This document shows positions 1 to 7,868 of a DNA stretch of 20,457 bases, in pieces (position 1 is the first letter of the stretch; each line of letters opens with the position of its first letter). Source of the stretch: SKPS01 sp964469215 (GTDB taxonomy: Bacteria > Bacteroidota > Bacteroidia > Bacteroidales > SKPS01); the NCBI GenBank assembly GCA_964469215.1, contig CAYXYB010000027.1, positions 1 to 20,457 of the forward strand. Direction: 5' to 3'. The notes beneath the pieces are model-generated. The model had not been told where the DNA came from. It ran no database searches and worked only from the letters and a program-made list of their open reading frames with translations. The position numbers and the translations under genes were made by a program.

Positions 1-33
1 CACAAATCCGCACTGAGAAAGCAAATACGACGA

Positions 34-210
34 TTAAGTTTGTGGTGAGGTAGGAACGGTGCCTTTCCCCCGAGGTTGCCTGGTGACGACATTAGCGAAC
101 TCCGAAATCAACTCAAAGCTTGTTCCATCTTGTTTGCCAACGGAATAAAATCCGATTTCTTTCTCATAATCAGAATTTTTTAGGTTAATAATTCCGAAAG
201 TAAGGAAGTA
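34..210 (-). pseudogene. Possible C-terminal remnant of an unidentified gene
   Basis: On the minus strand a frame is open for 58 codons and ends in TAA at 36-34. Its composition looks protein-like (for example EKEIGFYSVGKQDGTSFELI). It has no ATG, GTG or TTG near its upstream end and is closed there by an in-frame TGA at 213-211, followed by more stops further upstream. The other two frames do not continue it. It could be the decayed end of a gene or a chance open frame. I do not recognise the family. I see nothing else between 211 and the next gene apart from a weak promoter candidate. Confidence 0.25.
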
Positions 211-299
211 TCAGGATATTTTCCTGAGCTATACTGTCAAGGCGGGATTAGATTCAATTCACAATATGGCAGATTGCGGGGAAAAGGAACACGCCCCGA

Positions 300-331
300 C
301 TTGTAAGTTATGTATTACATTCGTATTATTG
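300..331 (+). promoter_or_regulatory. Weak candidate promoter for the transglutaminase gene
   Basis: TATTATTG at 324-331 resembles the Bacteroidota -7 element TAnnTTTG with one mismatch. CTTG at 300-303 is an imperfect -33 TTTG at 20-nt spacing. A transcript starting a few bases downstream would have a leader of about 20 nt before the ATG at 358 and would exclude the further-upstream ATG at 310. Confidence 0.25.
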
Positions 332-357
332 CATTCCATGAATCAAGAAAAACTATT

Positions 358-3081
358 ATGAACACTGTCGTAAAACGCCATATCCTGCCTGTTTTTAGTT
401 GTCTGATCCTTTTTTCAGCATTTGTCTTTCAGCAGGGATGCAGCTCCACAGACCATTTCATCACCAACCGCAAATACCGGAAGCAGGTGCAAAAGGATTT
501 CGAAGCCAGACAAACACTTGCAATGCAACGTCAGGATGTCCTTTTCGGGGTTATGACCATGCCCGGAGTAACCCGGAAGGAAAAAGAGGCATTGGAATTT
601 CTCTTTGCCTACATGCCCCTGGCCGACCTTGCCGAATATACCGGTGGCTTTTATCTCGACAATGTGAAGCACAGCTTTATGGTTCGGGAAACACTACCAT
701 GGGGCAGAGATATTCCTGAGGATATTTTCCGGCACTATGTGCTTCCTGTGAGGGTTAACAACGAGAGTCTCGATTCTTCAAGATGGGTGTTTTATCCGGA
801 GCTGAAACCAAGAGTAAATGGTCTGACCCTTGAGCAGGCTGCCCTTGAGGTGAACCGCTGGTGCCACGAAAAGGTGACATACAAGGCTACCGACGGCCGC
901 ACCTCTTCGCCGCTCAATACTGTAAAAAATGCATTCGGACGCTGTGGCGAGGAATCTGTTCTTACAGTCGCTGCACTCCGATCTGTGGGTATCCCCGCCC
1001 GGCAGGTTTACGTTCCCCGCTGGGCTCACTCTGATGATAATCACGCCTGGGTGGAAGTGTGGTTTGACGGCAAATGGCATTATATGGGTGCCTGCGAACC
1101 GGAACCAGTGCTGAACAGAGGATGGTTCACCGGGCCTGCAAAAAGAGCTATGCTTGTTCACTCACGCGTCTTCGGAAATTACCAGGGAGATGAAGAGGTT
1201 ATTACCCGTGAACGTGACTATGCGGTTATTAATTCCACAGCCATATATGCCGAGGTGACAAGACCACTGGTAAAGGTTGTTGATGAAGACGGGAAGGTGG
1301 TTTCAAATTCAAAGGTTGAGTTTGGGCTTTACAACTATGCGGAGTTTTATCCTGTTGCGACCCTCAAAACAGACAATAAAGGGGAATGTTCCCTGACAAT
1401 AGGCCGAGGGGACATCCTGCTGCACGCCACTGACGGCACCCGCTGCGTATGGAAGAAGAGTAACCTCCGTAAAGACACTGTGATATTTCTCGGGCTTAAA
1501 CCTTGTATAGCTCCCGGTACGCCCGAAAAATGGCACTTCGACATCCCTGATGAAGTGCCTGCCAGCTTTGACGGACTCCCTGAGGAGCTAATGAATGAAC
1601 ATAAAAGGCTGCTTGCAAGAGAAGACTCCATCAGAAATACTTATGTAAATACTTTCCCTTCAAAAGAGGAGATGATCGCATTTGCCGGTAAGATAAATGC
1701 ACCTGCCGACAGCGTGGTGAAGTACCTGACGATGAGCCATGGAAATTATAAGAATGTGATGATGTTCCTTCAGGGAGCCGGTTCCGGTCATCCCGACATC
1801 ATCTACAAGGCATTCCGGTTTTTAAGCCATCTTTCTGAAAAGGATCTGCGTGATGCAGACCATAAAGCCCTTAACAGGGTTTTTAAAGAATCTCCTCCAA
1901 TGTACGGATTTATCGAAAACCCTAACAGGGAAAGCAACTCAGATGATATTCAAATGATCAGTTCACTGATATACTCAGTGATTCCCTATGAGTATTATAC
2001 TAAAAAGAGCTGCTCCGATGAATTTTTTAATAGCTACGTTTACAACCCGAAAATTGATCTGGAGGTGCTGAAACCTCACAGGATCGCAATCCATGACCAC
2101 TTTAGCGAACGATTTGGGAAGTATCCTGAACCGCAACAGATCTTCAACTGGATCCGCGACAGTATCACTGTTGATACCACCCCTCTTTACAGCCGGATAC
2201 TAATCACCCCTTCTGGCGTTCACAGCCTTAGGGTAGCGGATCCATATTCCCGGATTATTTATTTTGTAGCCGCCTGCCGCAGCATGGGAATCCCGGCAAG
2301 GCTTGATCCGGCCACAAAAGTACCGCAGGCTCTGGTTAAGAATGAGTGGAAAGATTTCAATTTCGATATTAACAGTGGAAAGGAAGATGCAACAACCGGA
2401 AACCTTGTTATCAATAACCCCAAAAGTGAATCATCACCCGAATATTATCGCAATTTTACCATTGCCGGGCTTGAATCGGGCCGTTTCAAAACTCTTGAGT
2501 ACCCGTGGGGGCAGGCACTCACAGCATTCTCATTCCCTATGCAGATGAGGAGCGGCAGCTATTCTCTCACCAGCGGCCTGAGACAAGCAAACGGTGACAT
2601 TGATGTTGTAAGGCTATATTTCGACATTGAGAATGGTAAAACCACTGAAATAAGTTTCCCTGTACCAGAACCTGAAAAAATAGTATATGGTCAATGGACA
2701 GAAAAGCTTAAGCCGGGAATGGAAAACGGTTTTATTTTTCTTGTTCTGGAAACCACCGGGGAACCGTCCCGCCATCTTTTGCAGGAGGTTCAAAACACCC
2801 TGGCCTCAGACCCGGCAGAAATGCTTCCGGTGTTCATAATGTGGAACGAATATGATCAGGAGAAAACCGATGCACTTATTCATCGATACAGGCTGAAAAA
2901 AAGGGTCAGAGTAACAGAAACTGATCAAAAGATAATACAGAGCCTTTTTACAATGATGCCTGAATCAGGAATAAAACTGCCATTGGCTGCAGGTATAAAT
3001 TCTGATAAGGAGATAGTGTTTATGACCGGTGGATACCAGATAAACAGTATTTCAAGGATCAGGGAGCTGGTTCTGAAATAG
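358..3081 (+). CDS. Exported transglutaminase-like domain protein
   Basis: The product is 907 residues if the ATG at 358 is used. That start places a signal sequence at the N-terminus with an imperfect lipobox ending in Cys28 (QQGC). An in-frame ATG at 310 would add 16 residues ahead of the signal and is less likely. A transglutaminase-like core lies around residues 160-250. Its candidate catalytic Cys196 is in GRCGEES and His229 is in NHAWVEVW, with the third-residue region in GACEPEP. A second, degenerate copy around residues 600-680 keeps SMGIPARLDP but has no Cys at the expected position. The C-terminal part (about 790-907) looks thioredoxin-like without a CxxC. Such proteins are common Bacteroidota envelope proteins; a protease or peptide-processing role is plausible but the substrate is unknown. 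It appears monocistronic, with a hairpin terminator 40 nt after the stop. Confidence 0.85.
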   Translation: MNTVVKRHILPVFSCLILFSAFVFQQGCSSTDHFITNRKYRKQVQKDFEARQTLAMQRQDVLFGVMTMPGVTRKEKEALEFLFAYMPLADLAEYTGGFYLDNVKHSFMVRETLPWGRDIPEDIFRHYVLPVRVNNESLDSSRWVFYPELKPRVNGLTLEQAALEVNRWCHEKVTYKATDGRTSSPLNTVKNAFGRCGEESVLTVAALRSVGIPARQVYVPRWAHSDDNHAWVEVWFDGKWHYMGACEPEPVLNRGWFTGPAKRAMLVHSRVFGNYQGDEEVITRERDYAVINSTAIYAEVTRPLVKVVDEDGKVVSNSKVEFGLYNYAEFYPVATLKTDNKGECSLTIGRGDILLHATDGTRCVWKKSNLRKDTVIFLGLKPCIAPGTPEKWHFDIPDEVPASFDGLPEELMNEHKRLLAREDSIRNTYVNTFPSKEEMIAFAGKINAPADSVVKYLTMSHGNYKNVMMFLQGAGSGHPDIIYKAFRFLSHLSEKDLRDADHKALNRVFKESPPMYGFIENPNRESNSDDIQMISSLIYSVIPYEYYTKKSCSDEFFNSYVYNPKIDLEVLKPHRIAIHDHFSERFGKYPEPQQIFNWIRDSITVDTTPLYSRILITPSGVHSLRVADPYSRIIYFVAACRSMGIPARLDPATKVPQALVKNEWKDFNFDINSGKEDATTGNLVINNPKSESSPEYYRNFTIAGLESGRFKTLEYPWGQALTAFSFPMQMRSGSYSLTSGLRQANGDIDVVRLYFDIENGKTTEISFPVPEPEKIVYGQWTEKLKPGMENGFIFLVLETTGEPSRHLLQEVQNTLASDPAEMLPVFIMWNEYDQEKTDALIHRYRLKKRVRVTETDQKIIQSLFTMMPESGIKLPLAAGINSDKEIVFMTGGYQINSISRIRELVLK

Positions 3082-3120
3082 AGCAGACCATGGTTACTGC
3101 CATTAAAACAAACTGCCTCC

Positions 3121-3167
3121 CGACAGCCGAATTTCCTCAAAATCCAAGGTGTCGGCCTGTCGTTTAT
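3121..3167 (+). terminator. Hairpin terminator of the transglutaminase gene
   Basis: CGACAGCCGA at 3121-3130 pairs with TCGGCCTGTCG at 3152-3162, with one bulged base. The hairpin is followed at once by the T-rich TTTATT. It begins 40 nt after the stop codon at 3081, as expected for an intrinsic terminator. Confidence 0.5.
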
Positions 3168-3195
3168 TGCCATAACAATGAGTCCATAAAAGAAC

Positions 3196-3240
3196 TCACC
3201 CGGTGATCCGCATCGATTATGACAGCGAACCACCGGGTGA
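3196..3240 (-). terminator. Hairpin terminator of the FISUMP gene
   Basis: TCACCCGGTG at 3196-3205 is a perfect inverted repeat of CACCGGGTGA at 3231-3240. CGC at 3209-3211 and GCG at 3225-3227 add a short inner stem. Read on the minus strand the hairpin starts 22 nt after the FISUMP stop codon and is followed by GTTCTTTT, so it probably ends that transcript. On the plus strand it also precedes a short TTTT run and could work in both directions. Confidence 0.5.
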
Positions 3241-3262
3241 AGTCTGTTTTGCAAGTGATTTA

Positions 3263-3970
3263 TCAGTTTCTGATACAGCGAACAGACAGCCCAGACTGCT
3301 TATTGAAAATGTCTCTGAAGGTCATCTGGAAAGCAGTTGACATACCACGAACCCATGCCATTTCATCATTCTCCTGGGTTGCTGTCCACCAATAGCCGTC
3401 ATCTCCTGCAAAGCCGAAAACACCATCATCACGGCGGAATCCACCTGGAAGTGCGGAGAAGCCTGTTTCATTGGTTCCGTTCAGGGTGCTCCACCCCGAT
3501 GTATGCTTCAACTGGCCACCCTGGTTAGTGCCTCGCCAGGTTTTGTTGTTAGCATCTGTTTCTGACATACCAAGAAATTTTTCGAGAGTTTTCCAGTCAT
3601 CATCCGTAGGTACCCTCCAACCCGAGGGGCAAAGTTTTCCGGAAGATACTGCCACATGATTGTAAAGACCTCCGTAAGTGTTTTTGTAGGTCTCTTTTTT
3701 GTCGTACCACCCAAATCCGGCGGTTAGTACTTCACCTCAGCTTCCGGTCAATACCGGAAAATCACCGATAGTGGTGCCGTCGTTAAATTTGGTTGTTTTG
3801 AGGTTCTCGGCCATCCATACCTGAGTGCCGATCTTTACAGCGGAATAACTATTACCGTCCGCATCGGTTAAAGTGATCTTTTGATCTTCTTCGTCCTTAT
3901 TACAGGAACTAAACAAGAACAGGGATACTCCCAGGATCATCAAAGGATAGATCAACAACTTTCTTTTCAT
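3263..3970 (-). CDS. FISUMP-domain lipoprotein gene with one in-frame UGA
   Basis: The frame encodes 235 residues with a TGA at codon 78 (3739-3737). The part before it has a lipoprotein signal ending in Cys23 (FLFSSC) and the family block VKIGTQVWMAENLKTTKF. The part after it continues in exactly the same frame with GFGWYDKKETYKNTYGGLYN, LCPSGWRVPTDDDW, GYWWTATQ and SGLSVRCIRN. The whole matches the Fibrobacter succinogenes major paralogous (FISUMP) domain found in surface proteins of Bacteroidota and Fibrobacteres; its function is not known. From memory of the family, ten residues before the GWY motif relatives carry Trp, so TGA most simply derives from TGG. The long intact frame after the stop means a recent nonsense mutation, a sequencing error, or genuine readthrough. 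A Sec operon lies back-to-back with it. The internal GTG at 3655 is unlikely to start a separate gene because it cuts the domain. Confidence 0.75.
3704..3739 (-). other. SECIS-like hairpin directly after the in-frame UGA
   Basis: Six nt after the TGA (3739-3737), GTACTAACC (3730-3722) can pair with GGGTGGTAC (3712-3704). This gives eight pairs out of nine, including one G-U, around a 9-nt loop that begins with G (GCCGGATTT). Bacterial SECIS elements are variable stem-loops immediately downstream of the Sec UGA with a G early in the apical loop. The spacing of 15 nt from UGA to loop is at the short edge of what is usual. The 3' arm also encodes the conserved Gly-Trp-Tyr, so the pairing may be coincidental. 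Confidence 0.25.
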
Positions 3971-4133
3971 AGGCTGATTTGTGTATTTGATTGATTGAAT
4001 ATAGGTTTCTGGTTATTTGGAGGTAAATATACAACAAATTCATTTAGATCGATATAAAAAAATAACATTTGTGGAAAAAAAAATTATGTAGTTGTTTTAC
4101 TGTTTTTTATATTGATTTATAAATTGATTTACA

Positions 4134-4161
4134 CAAAAATATTGTCAATAACTGGTTCAAA
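4134..4161 (-). promoter_or_regulatory. Candidate promoter facing the FISUMP gene
   Basis: On the minus strand TTTG (4161-4158) and TATTTTTG (4141-4134) match the Bacteroidota -33 and -7 motifs. The spacing of 16 nt is shorter than the usual 19 or so. It would leave a leader of about 160 nt. The rest of 3971-4260 is AT-rich intergenic DNA between divergent genes, with no other feature I can support except the selC promoter. Confidence 0.25.
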
Positions 4162-4218
4162 TATCCGGATCTTTCTGCTGCAAATCGTTCAAAAAGATAT
4201 ACGATGAAAATTGAATTG

Positions 4219-4249
4219 TTTACAGGCAACAAAATAATTACTATTTTTG
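4219..4249 (+). promoter_or_regulatory. Promoter of the selC-selA-selB operon
   Basis: TTTA at 4219-4222 (one mismatch to TTTG) lies 19 nt ahead of TATTTTTG at 4242-4249, a perfect TAnnTTTG -7 element. Transcription would begin around 4255-4258, a few bases before the tRNA-Sec acceptor stem. No second promoter of this type is visible between the tRNA and selA, so one transcript probably covers the operon. Confidence 0.55.
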
Positions 4250-4261
4250 CCTTAACATGTA

Positions 4262-4355
4262 CAGAGAGAACGGAACTGGTGTTTCAGCCGGTCTTCAAAA
4301 CCGGTAGCAGACGGATAATACCGGCTGTGGCAGGTTCGATTCCTGCTCTCTCTGC
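4262..4355 (+). tRNA. selC: tRNA-Sec (anticodon TCA)
   Basis: This is the UGA-decoding selenocysteine tRNA, charged with Ser and converted by SelA. The acceptor stem is 8 bp, CAGAGAGA (4262-4269) with TCTCTCTG (4347-4354). The anticodon arm is CCGGT-CTTCAAA-ACCGG (4288-4304) with TCA at 4295-4297. The long variable arm pairs 4308-4314 with 4321-4327, with one mismatch. The T arm is GCAGG-TTCGATT-CCTGC (4330-4346). The 8+5 bp acceptor/T arrangement and long variable arm are diagnostic of bacterial tRNA-Sec. The D stem is short (4276-4279 with 4284-4287) with a 4-nt loop. CCA is not encoded. Two oddities are a C1-G72 first pair and C at the discriminator position, where G is usual. A run of six T follows. 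selA starts 35 nt downstream. Confidence 0.9.
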
Positions 4356-4389
4356 TTTTTTGAATCATGAAGAACGGAAATATTAGACT

Positions 4390-5805
4390 ATGACTCACAA
4401 CATGGGGGCCTACAAAAGCCTTCCGGGTGTTGATAAGCTTCTGGCTTCCGGCAAGCTTGGACCTTTGCTTTCAAGGTATGGAAGAGAGCCGGTTGTTTTT
4501 TGTATAAGGAGGTCTCTTGAACATTTCAGAAACAACATAAAAGCCGGTCATCCTCCACCGGAATCAGATGAAATATTAAACCATATCGGCAATCTTATCG
4601 GCATATATGCCGGAAAGCATCTCAGGAGGGTGATCAATGCAACCGGGGTGATAATACATACAAACCTTGGACGAGCCCCATACGGAAAGGAGTTTTTGGC
4701 TGAATCTTTTGAAGTATTGAGGGGATACAACAATCTTGAGTTTGACCTGGAAACCGGTGACAGGGGCAACCGTAATGACCATGCCAGAGATTTGCTGCGA
4801 TACCTTACCGGAGCAGAAGACATCCTTGTTGTTAACAATGCTGCGGCTGCCGTTATGATGATTCTCAGAACCTTTGCCCGTAACCGTGAAGTGATTGTAT
4901 CAAGGGGTGAACTTATTGAGATAGGTGGATCTTTCAGAATCCCGGATATAATGGCAGCGTCAGATTGCATAATGGTTGAGGTTGGCACTACAAACAGAAC
5001 CCGTATTTCTGACTATGAAAAAGCTATCAGCGATCGGACCGCAATGCTTTTCAAAGCACATAAATCCAATTATGTTATCAAAGGGTTCACAGAAGAGGTC
5101 TCTGCTGATGATCTATCTGACCTGGGCCGGAGACATGGTATCCCTGTGCTGTACGACCTGGGATCGGGATTATTGAGGAAATCTGACCATCCCGCACTTG
5201 CCGGTGAACCTGATGTTAAAGATGCACTTTCAACCGGAGCTGATCTTGTATGCTTCAGTGGAGATAAACTTCTGGGTGGCCCTCAGGCAGGTATTATTGC
5301 CGGTAAAACCGGGCTTATTGAAAAGCTAAGGAAAGAGCCTGTACTTCGTGCATTAAGGGTTTGTAAAACTACCCTCGCATTGCTTGAAACTGCTGGTTCA
5401 TACTACCTCAGGGAGAAGGAAACAATATCAAAGAATCAAATATTCAAAACACTAAACCGCAGTAAACCAAGCATTCGCAATGCCGCCAGAAAACTGCAAT
5501 TAAAACTTAATGAATATGGAATTTTATCTGAAGTAGTTCCCTCAAAAGGCCAATGTGGAGGTGGTTCTCTTCCGGATGCCTGCATCGACAGCTTTGCTGT
5601 GATGCTAAAAGATGAAAATGTTATGAAAAACAATTACACCTATTCTGAACAGATGTACCGGCAATTGTTAAGGATGGATATACCTGTAATTGGGGTATTG
5701 AGGAAAGGACACCTGTATCTTGATATGCTGACTGTTGAAAACAGAGAAATTGATGTTATTGCGAGCGCTGTTGCCATTGCCAGAAGAACTATCTGCGAAC
5801 CATGA
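4390..5805 (+). CDS. selA: L-seryl-tRNA(Sec) selenium transferase
   Basis: SelA is a cytoplasmic PLP enzyme that converts Ser-tRNA(Sec) to Sec-tRNA(Sec) using selenophosphate. At 471 residues the protein is of normal family length. The N-terminal domain includes LPGVDKLL, then VINATGVIIHTNLGRAP, the PLP-domain block VVNNAAAAVMMIL, and FSGDKLLGGPQAG with the PLP-binding lysine at K293. A selenophosphate donor, normally made by SelD, is required but is not encoded in the window. The gene follows tRNA-Sec by 35 nt and precedes selB by 100 nt, consistent with one operon. The stop codon is itself UGA; reading through it would add only eight residues before TAA, so it looks like an ordinary stop. 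A second ATG at codon 5 is a possible alternative start. Confidence 0.96.
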   Translation: MTHNMGAYKSLPGVDKLLASGKLGPLLSRYGREPVVFCIRRSLEHFRNNIKAGHPPPESDEILNHIGNLIGIYAGKHLRRVINATGVIIHTNLGRAPYGKEFLAESFEVLRGYNNLEFDLETGDRGNRNDHARDLLRYLTGAEDILVVNNAAAAVMMILRTFARNREVIVSRGELIEIGGSFRIPDIMAASDCIMVEVGTTNRTRISDYEKAISDRTAMLFKAHKSNYVIKGFTEEVSADDLSDLGRRHGIPVLYDLGSGLLRKSDHPALAGEPDVKDALSTGADLVCFSGDKLLGGPQAGIIAGKTGLIEKLRKEPVLRALRVCKTTLALLETAGSYYLREKETISKNQIFKTLNRSKPSIRNAARKLQLKLNEYGILSEVVPSKGQCGGGSLPDACIDSFAVMLKDENVMKNNYTYSEQMYRQLLRMDIPVIGVLRKGHLYLDMLTVENREIDVIASAVAIARRTICEP

Positions 5806-5841
5806 TACTTGGCCTCATTCCCGGGCAAATAAATAATCTTA

Positions 5842-5856
5842 GGATTAACTTAATCC
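5842..5856 (+). repeat. Short palindrome in the selA-selB gap
   Basis: GGATTAACTTAATCC is an inverted repeat with 7-bp arms around one central base. It lies in the 100-nt gap between selA and selB. It could be a weak hairpin, an operator-like site or chance in AT-rich DNA. No T-run follows, so it is not a convincing terminator. Confidence 0.3.
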
Positions 5857-5905
5857 CCAACCTATTAAATGTTCATGAGAATTAACTGAAGCACAAAAAA
5901 CCCAT

Positions 5906-7867
5906 ATGACCCACCAGACAAAACACCTGATAATTGGCACAGCCGGGCATATCGACCACGGTAAGACATCTCTTGTCAGGCTTCTTACCGGTCATGACTG
6001 TGATACTCATAAAGAGGAGAAGCAGAGGGGTATAACCATCAACCTTGGTTTTACTCACCTTGACCTTCCGAATGGTGTTTCAGCCGGTATCATTGATGTT
6101 CCCGGACACAAGGATTTTATCAACACGATGATTGGTGGTGCATGCGGAATAGATATGGTATTGCTTGTGATTGCAGCAGACAGTGGCATAATGCCACAGA
6201 CTGTTGAACATTTTCAGATCATCAATTCTCTTGGAATAAGCAAAGGGGTTGTTGCCCTTACCAGGGCTGATCTGGTTGACAGCGAGCTGCTGGAGATGGC
6301 AGAATATGAGGTCAGAGGTTTCCTTGAAAGCACATCTTTTTCAGATGCTCCCATAATACCGGTATCATCGTTTACAGGAGAAGGAAAGGAGGCATTGCTG
6401 AAAGCTGTTTCTGAAACTCTGGATACTGTAGAATCACGGCTTCCGGGTATTGTGTTCAGAATGTACATCGACAGGATTTTTACAGCCAAAGGGCATGGAA
6501 GCGTTGTGACCGGATCGGTACTGAACGGGTGCCTTACAACAGGACAGGAGGTGTATCTCCTCCCTTCAGGCAGTGAAAAGCTCAGAGTGCGGTCAATTGA
6601 AAGGCATGGCATCCAGGTTAACCAGGTATCTGCAGGAGACAGGGCAGCCATTAACCTTACCGGAATTAAAAGGGAAGATTTTGAAAGGGGAATGATAATC
6701 TGTGATAAGCCTCTGGAAACAACCGAAATGATTGATGCCGTCATCAGGCTCTTCGATACGGGCAACGAATTAAACCTTTGGTCTAACGTTATTCTTATTG
6801 CAGGTACATTTTCATGCCAGGCAAGAATGCATCTCCTTAATAAAGACCTCCTTAAGGCAGGAGAAGAAGGAATTGTTCAGTTACACCTTAGTAAACCCGC
6901 AGTACTGATGAATAAAGACAGGTTCATTATACGGAATTCATCAGAGGACAAAACTCTTGGAGGGGGCACCATTCTTGAAACCTCTCCCCTGCACCACCGC
7001 AAACGTACCTCAAAACTTGTTGAGGAACTTACCCGGCTTGCTGAAAATATTATGGAAGGCAACAGTATTAGTGCTATGGTCAATGTACTGTTAAAGAAGG
7101 AATTTCGCCCATTAACTCCTGAAGAGATATGTTACGGGCTAAGTATGGGACAGGAAGAACTTTCAAAGGTGATTTCAGAACCCGACAGTGGCATGAAGGC
7201 GTTTTCTGATGAACAGTTTACTGTTTTGATCAATAGTCACTGCCACGATTCCTATAAGAGCAAAACAGTGAAGATACTTAAGGATCATCATTTGAAAAAC
7301 CCTCTTTTTACTGAAGGATTGGGAAGTATTGAGCTTGCTGGAAAATTAGGGCTGTCGAAAATAACCAATGGCAAACCTTACCTGAAATTCATGCTGGATG
7401 AGATGTTGGCAGATGGTACAATAGAGGTTGCAGGCGGGACATATATCATAAGCGGACATAAACCCGATTTCGACAAGCAGAGCCTCGCTGAGATTGCCTG
7501 GCTGGAAAAGGAGATCCTGGGATTTGGAGATAGTAAACCGGTGCTTGCAGAAATTGAAGAGAAGGCAATTATTCAGCGTATCCAGAAACATAAGATCAAA
7601 ACCTACCTTACCTGGCTGGCGGTAAACGGAAAAATCAGGTTCAGCAAATCAGAATTTATCCATACCGACATACTTTATTATTGCAGGGATAAGTTGGTAA
7701 GGTATCTGAAAGGAAAACCAGACGGGATCGTAATCAATGAGTGCAAAGAGGTTATCAGTGGCACAAAAAAATTCCGTGCACTCATCATTGAAATACTCGA
7801 TAACGACAAGGTTATAAAGGTTGTTCCCGGAGCCGAAGAATCAACAAGAATTTTATTAGTGAACTAA
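5906..7867 (+). CDS. selB: Selenocysteine-specific elongation factor
   Basis: SelB is a GTPase that carries Sec-tRNA(Sec) to the ribosome at UGA codons marked by a SECIS hairpin. The 653-residue protein has a complete G domain: GHIDHGKT (14-21), RGIT (41-44), DVPGH (64-68) and TRAD (119-122) at the base-recognition motif. EF-Tu-like beta-barrel domains follow (about 180-350, including AKGHGSVVTGSVLNG). The roughly 280 C-terminal residues match the winged-helix part that binds SECIS RNA in bacterial SelB; the last segment holds KFRALIIEILDNDKVIKVVPG. It is slightly longer than E. coli SelB. It ends one base before the next ATG, which implies tight co-expression with the PLP enzyme. Confidence 0.96.
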   Translation: MTHQTKHLIIGTAGHIDHGKTSLVRLLTGHDCDTHKEEKQRGITINLGFTHLDLPNGVSAGIIDVPGHKDFINTMIGGACGIDMVLLVIAADSGIMPQTVEHFQIINSLGISKGVVALTRADLVDSELLEMAEYEVRGFLESTSFSDAPIIPVSSFTGEGKEALLKAVSETLDTVESRLPGIVFRMYIDRIFTAKGHGSVVTGSVLNGCLTTGQEVYLLPSGSEKLRVRSIERHGIQVNQVSAGDRAAINLTGIKREDFERGMIICDKPLETTEMIDAVIRLFDTGNELNLWSNVILIAGTFSCQARMHLLNKDLLKAGEEGIVQLHLSKPAVLMNKDRFIIRNSSEDKTLGGGTILETSPLHHRKRTSKLVEELTRLAENIMEGNSISAMVNVLLKKEFRPLTPEEICYGLSMGQEELSKVISEPDSGMKAFSDEQFTVLINSHCHDSYKSKTVKILKDHHLKNPLFTEGLGSIELAGKLGLSKITNGKPYLKFMLDEMLADGTIEVAGGTYIISGHKPDFDKQSLAEIAWLEKEILGFGDSKPVLAEIEEKAIIQRIQKHKIKTYLTWLAVNGKIRFSKSEFIHTDILYYCRDKLVRYLKGKPDGIVINECKEVISGTKKFRALIIEILDNDKVIKVVPGAEESTRILLVN

Positions 7868-7868
7868 T

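Noticed and set aside
310..357. Upstream ATG for the transglutaminase gene
   Set aside because: It would put 16 charged and mixed residues ahead of the signal sequence; the ATG at 358 gives a normal exported N-terminus.
3263..3655. A separate gene starting at the internal GTG 3655
   Set aside because: It would begin in the middle of the FISUMP domain, and the frame is continuous with the upstream lipoprotein part apart from the single TGA.
3737..3739. UGA reassigned to tryptophan genome-wide
   Set aside because: selA, dapF, the GNAT gene and the TPR gene all end in TGA at family-normal lengths, and TGG is used for Trp throughout.
4204..4386. Small open frame of 60 codons upstream of selA
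   Set aside because: It covers the tRNA-Sec gene and the promoter -7 element, and its composition is not protein-like.
5803..5805. Selenocysteine readthrough of the selA stop codon (UGA)
   Set aside because: Readthrough adds only eight residues before TAA, and SelA is already full length; only an imperfect short hairpin follows.
6260..6271. Loss of the NKxD motif in SelB as a defect
   Set aside because: A T-x-A-D form is seen in known SelB proteins; all other GTPase motifs are intact.
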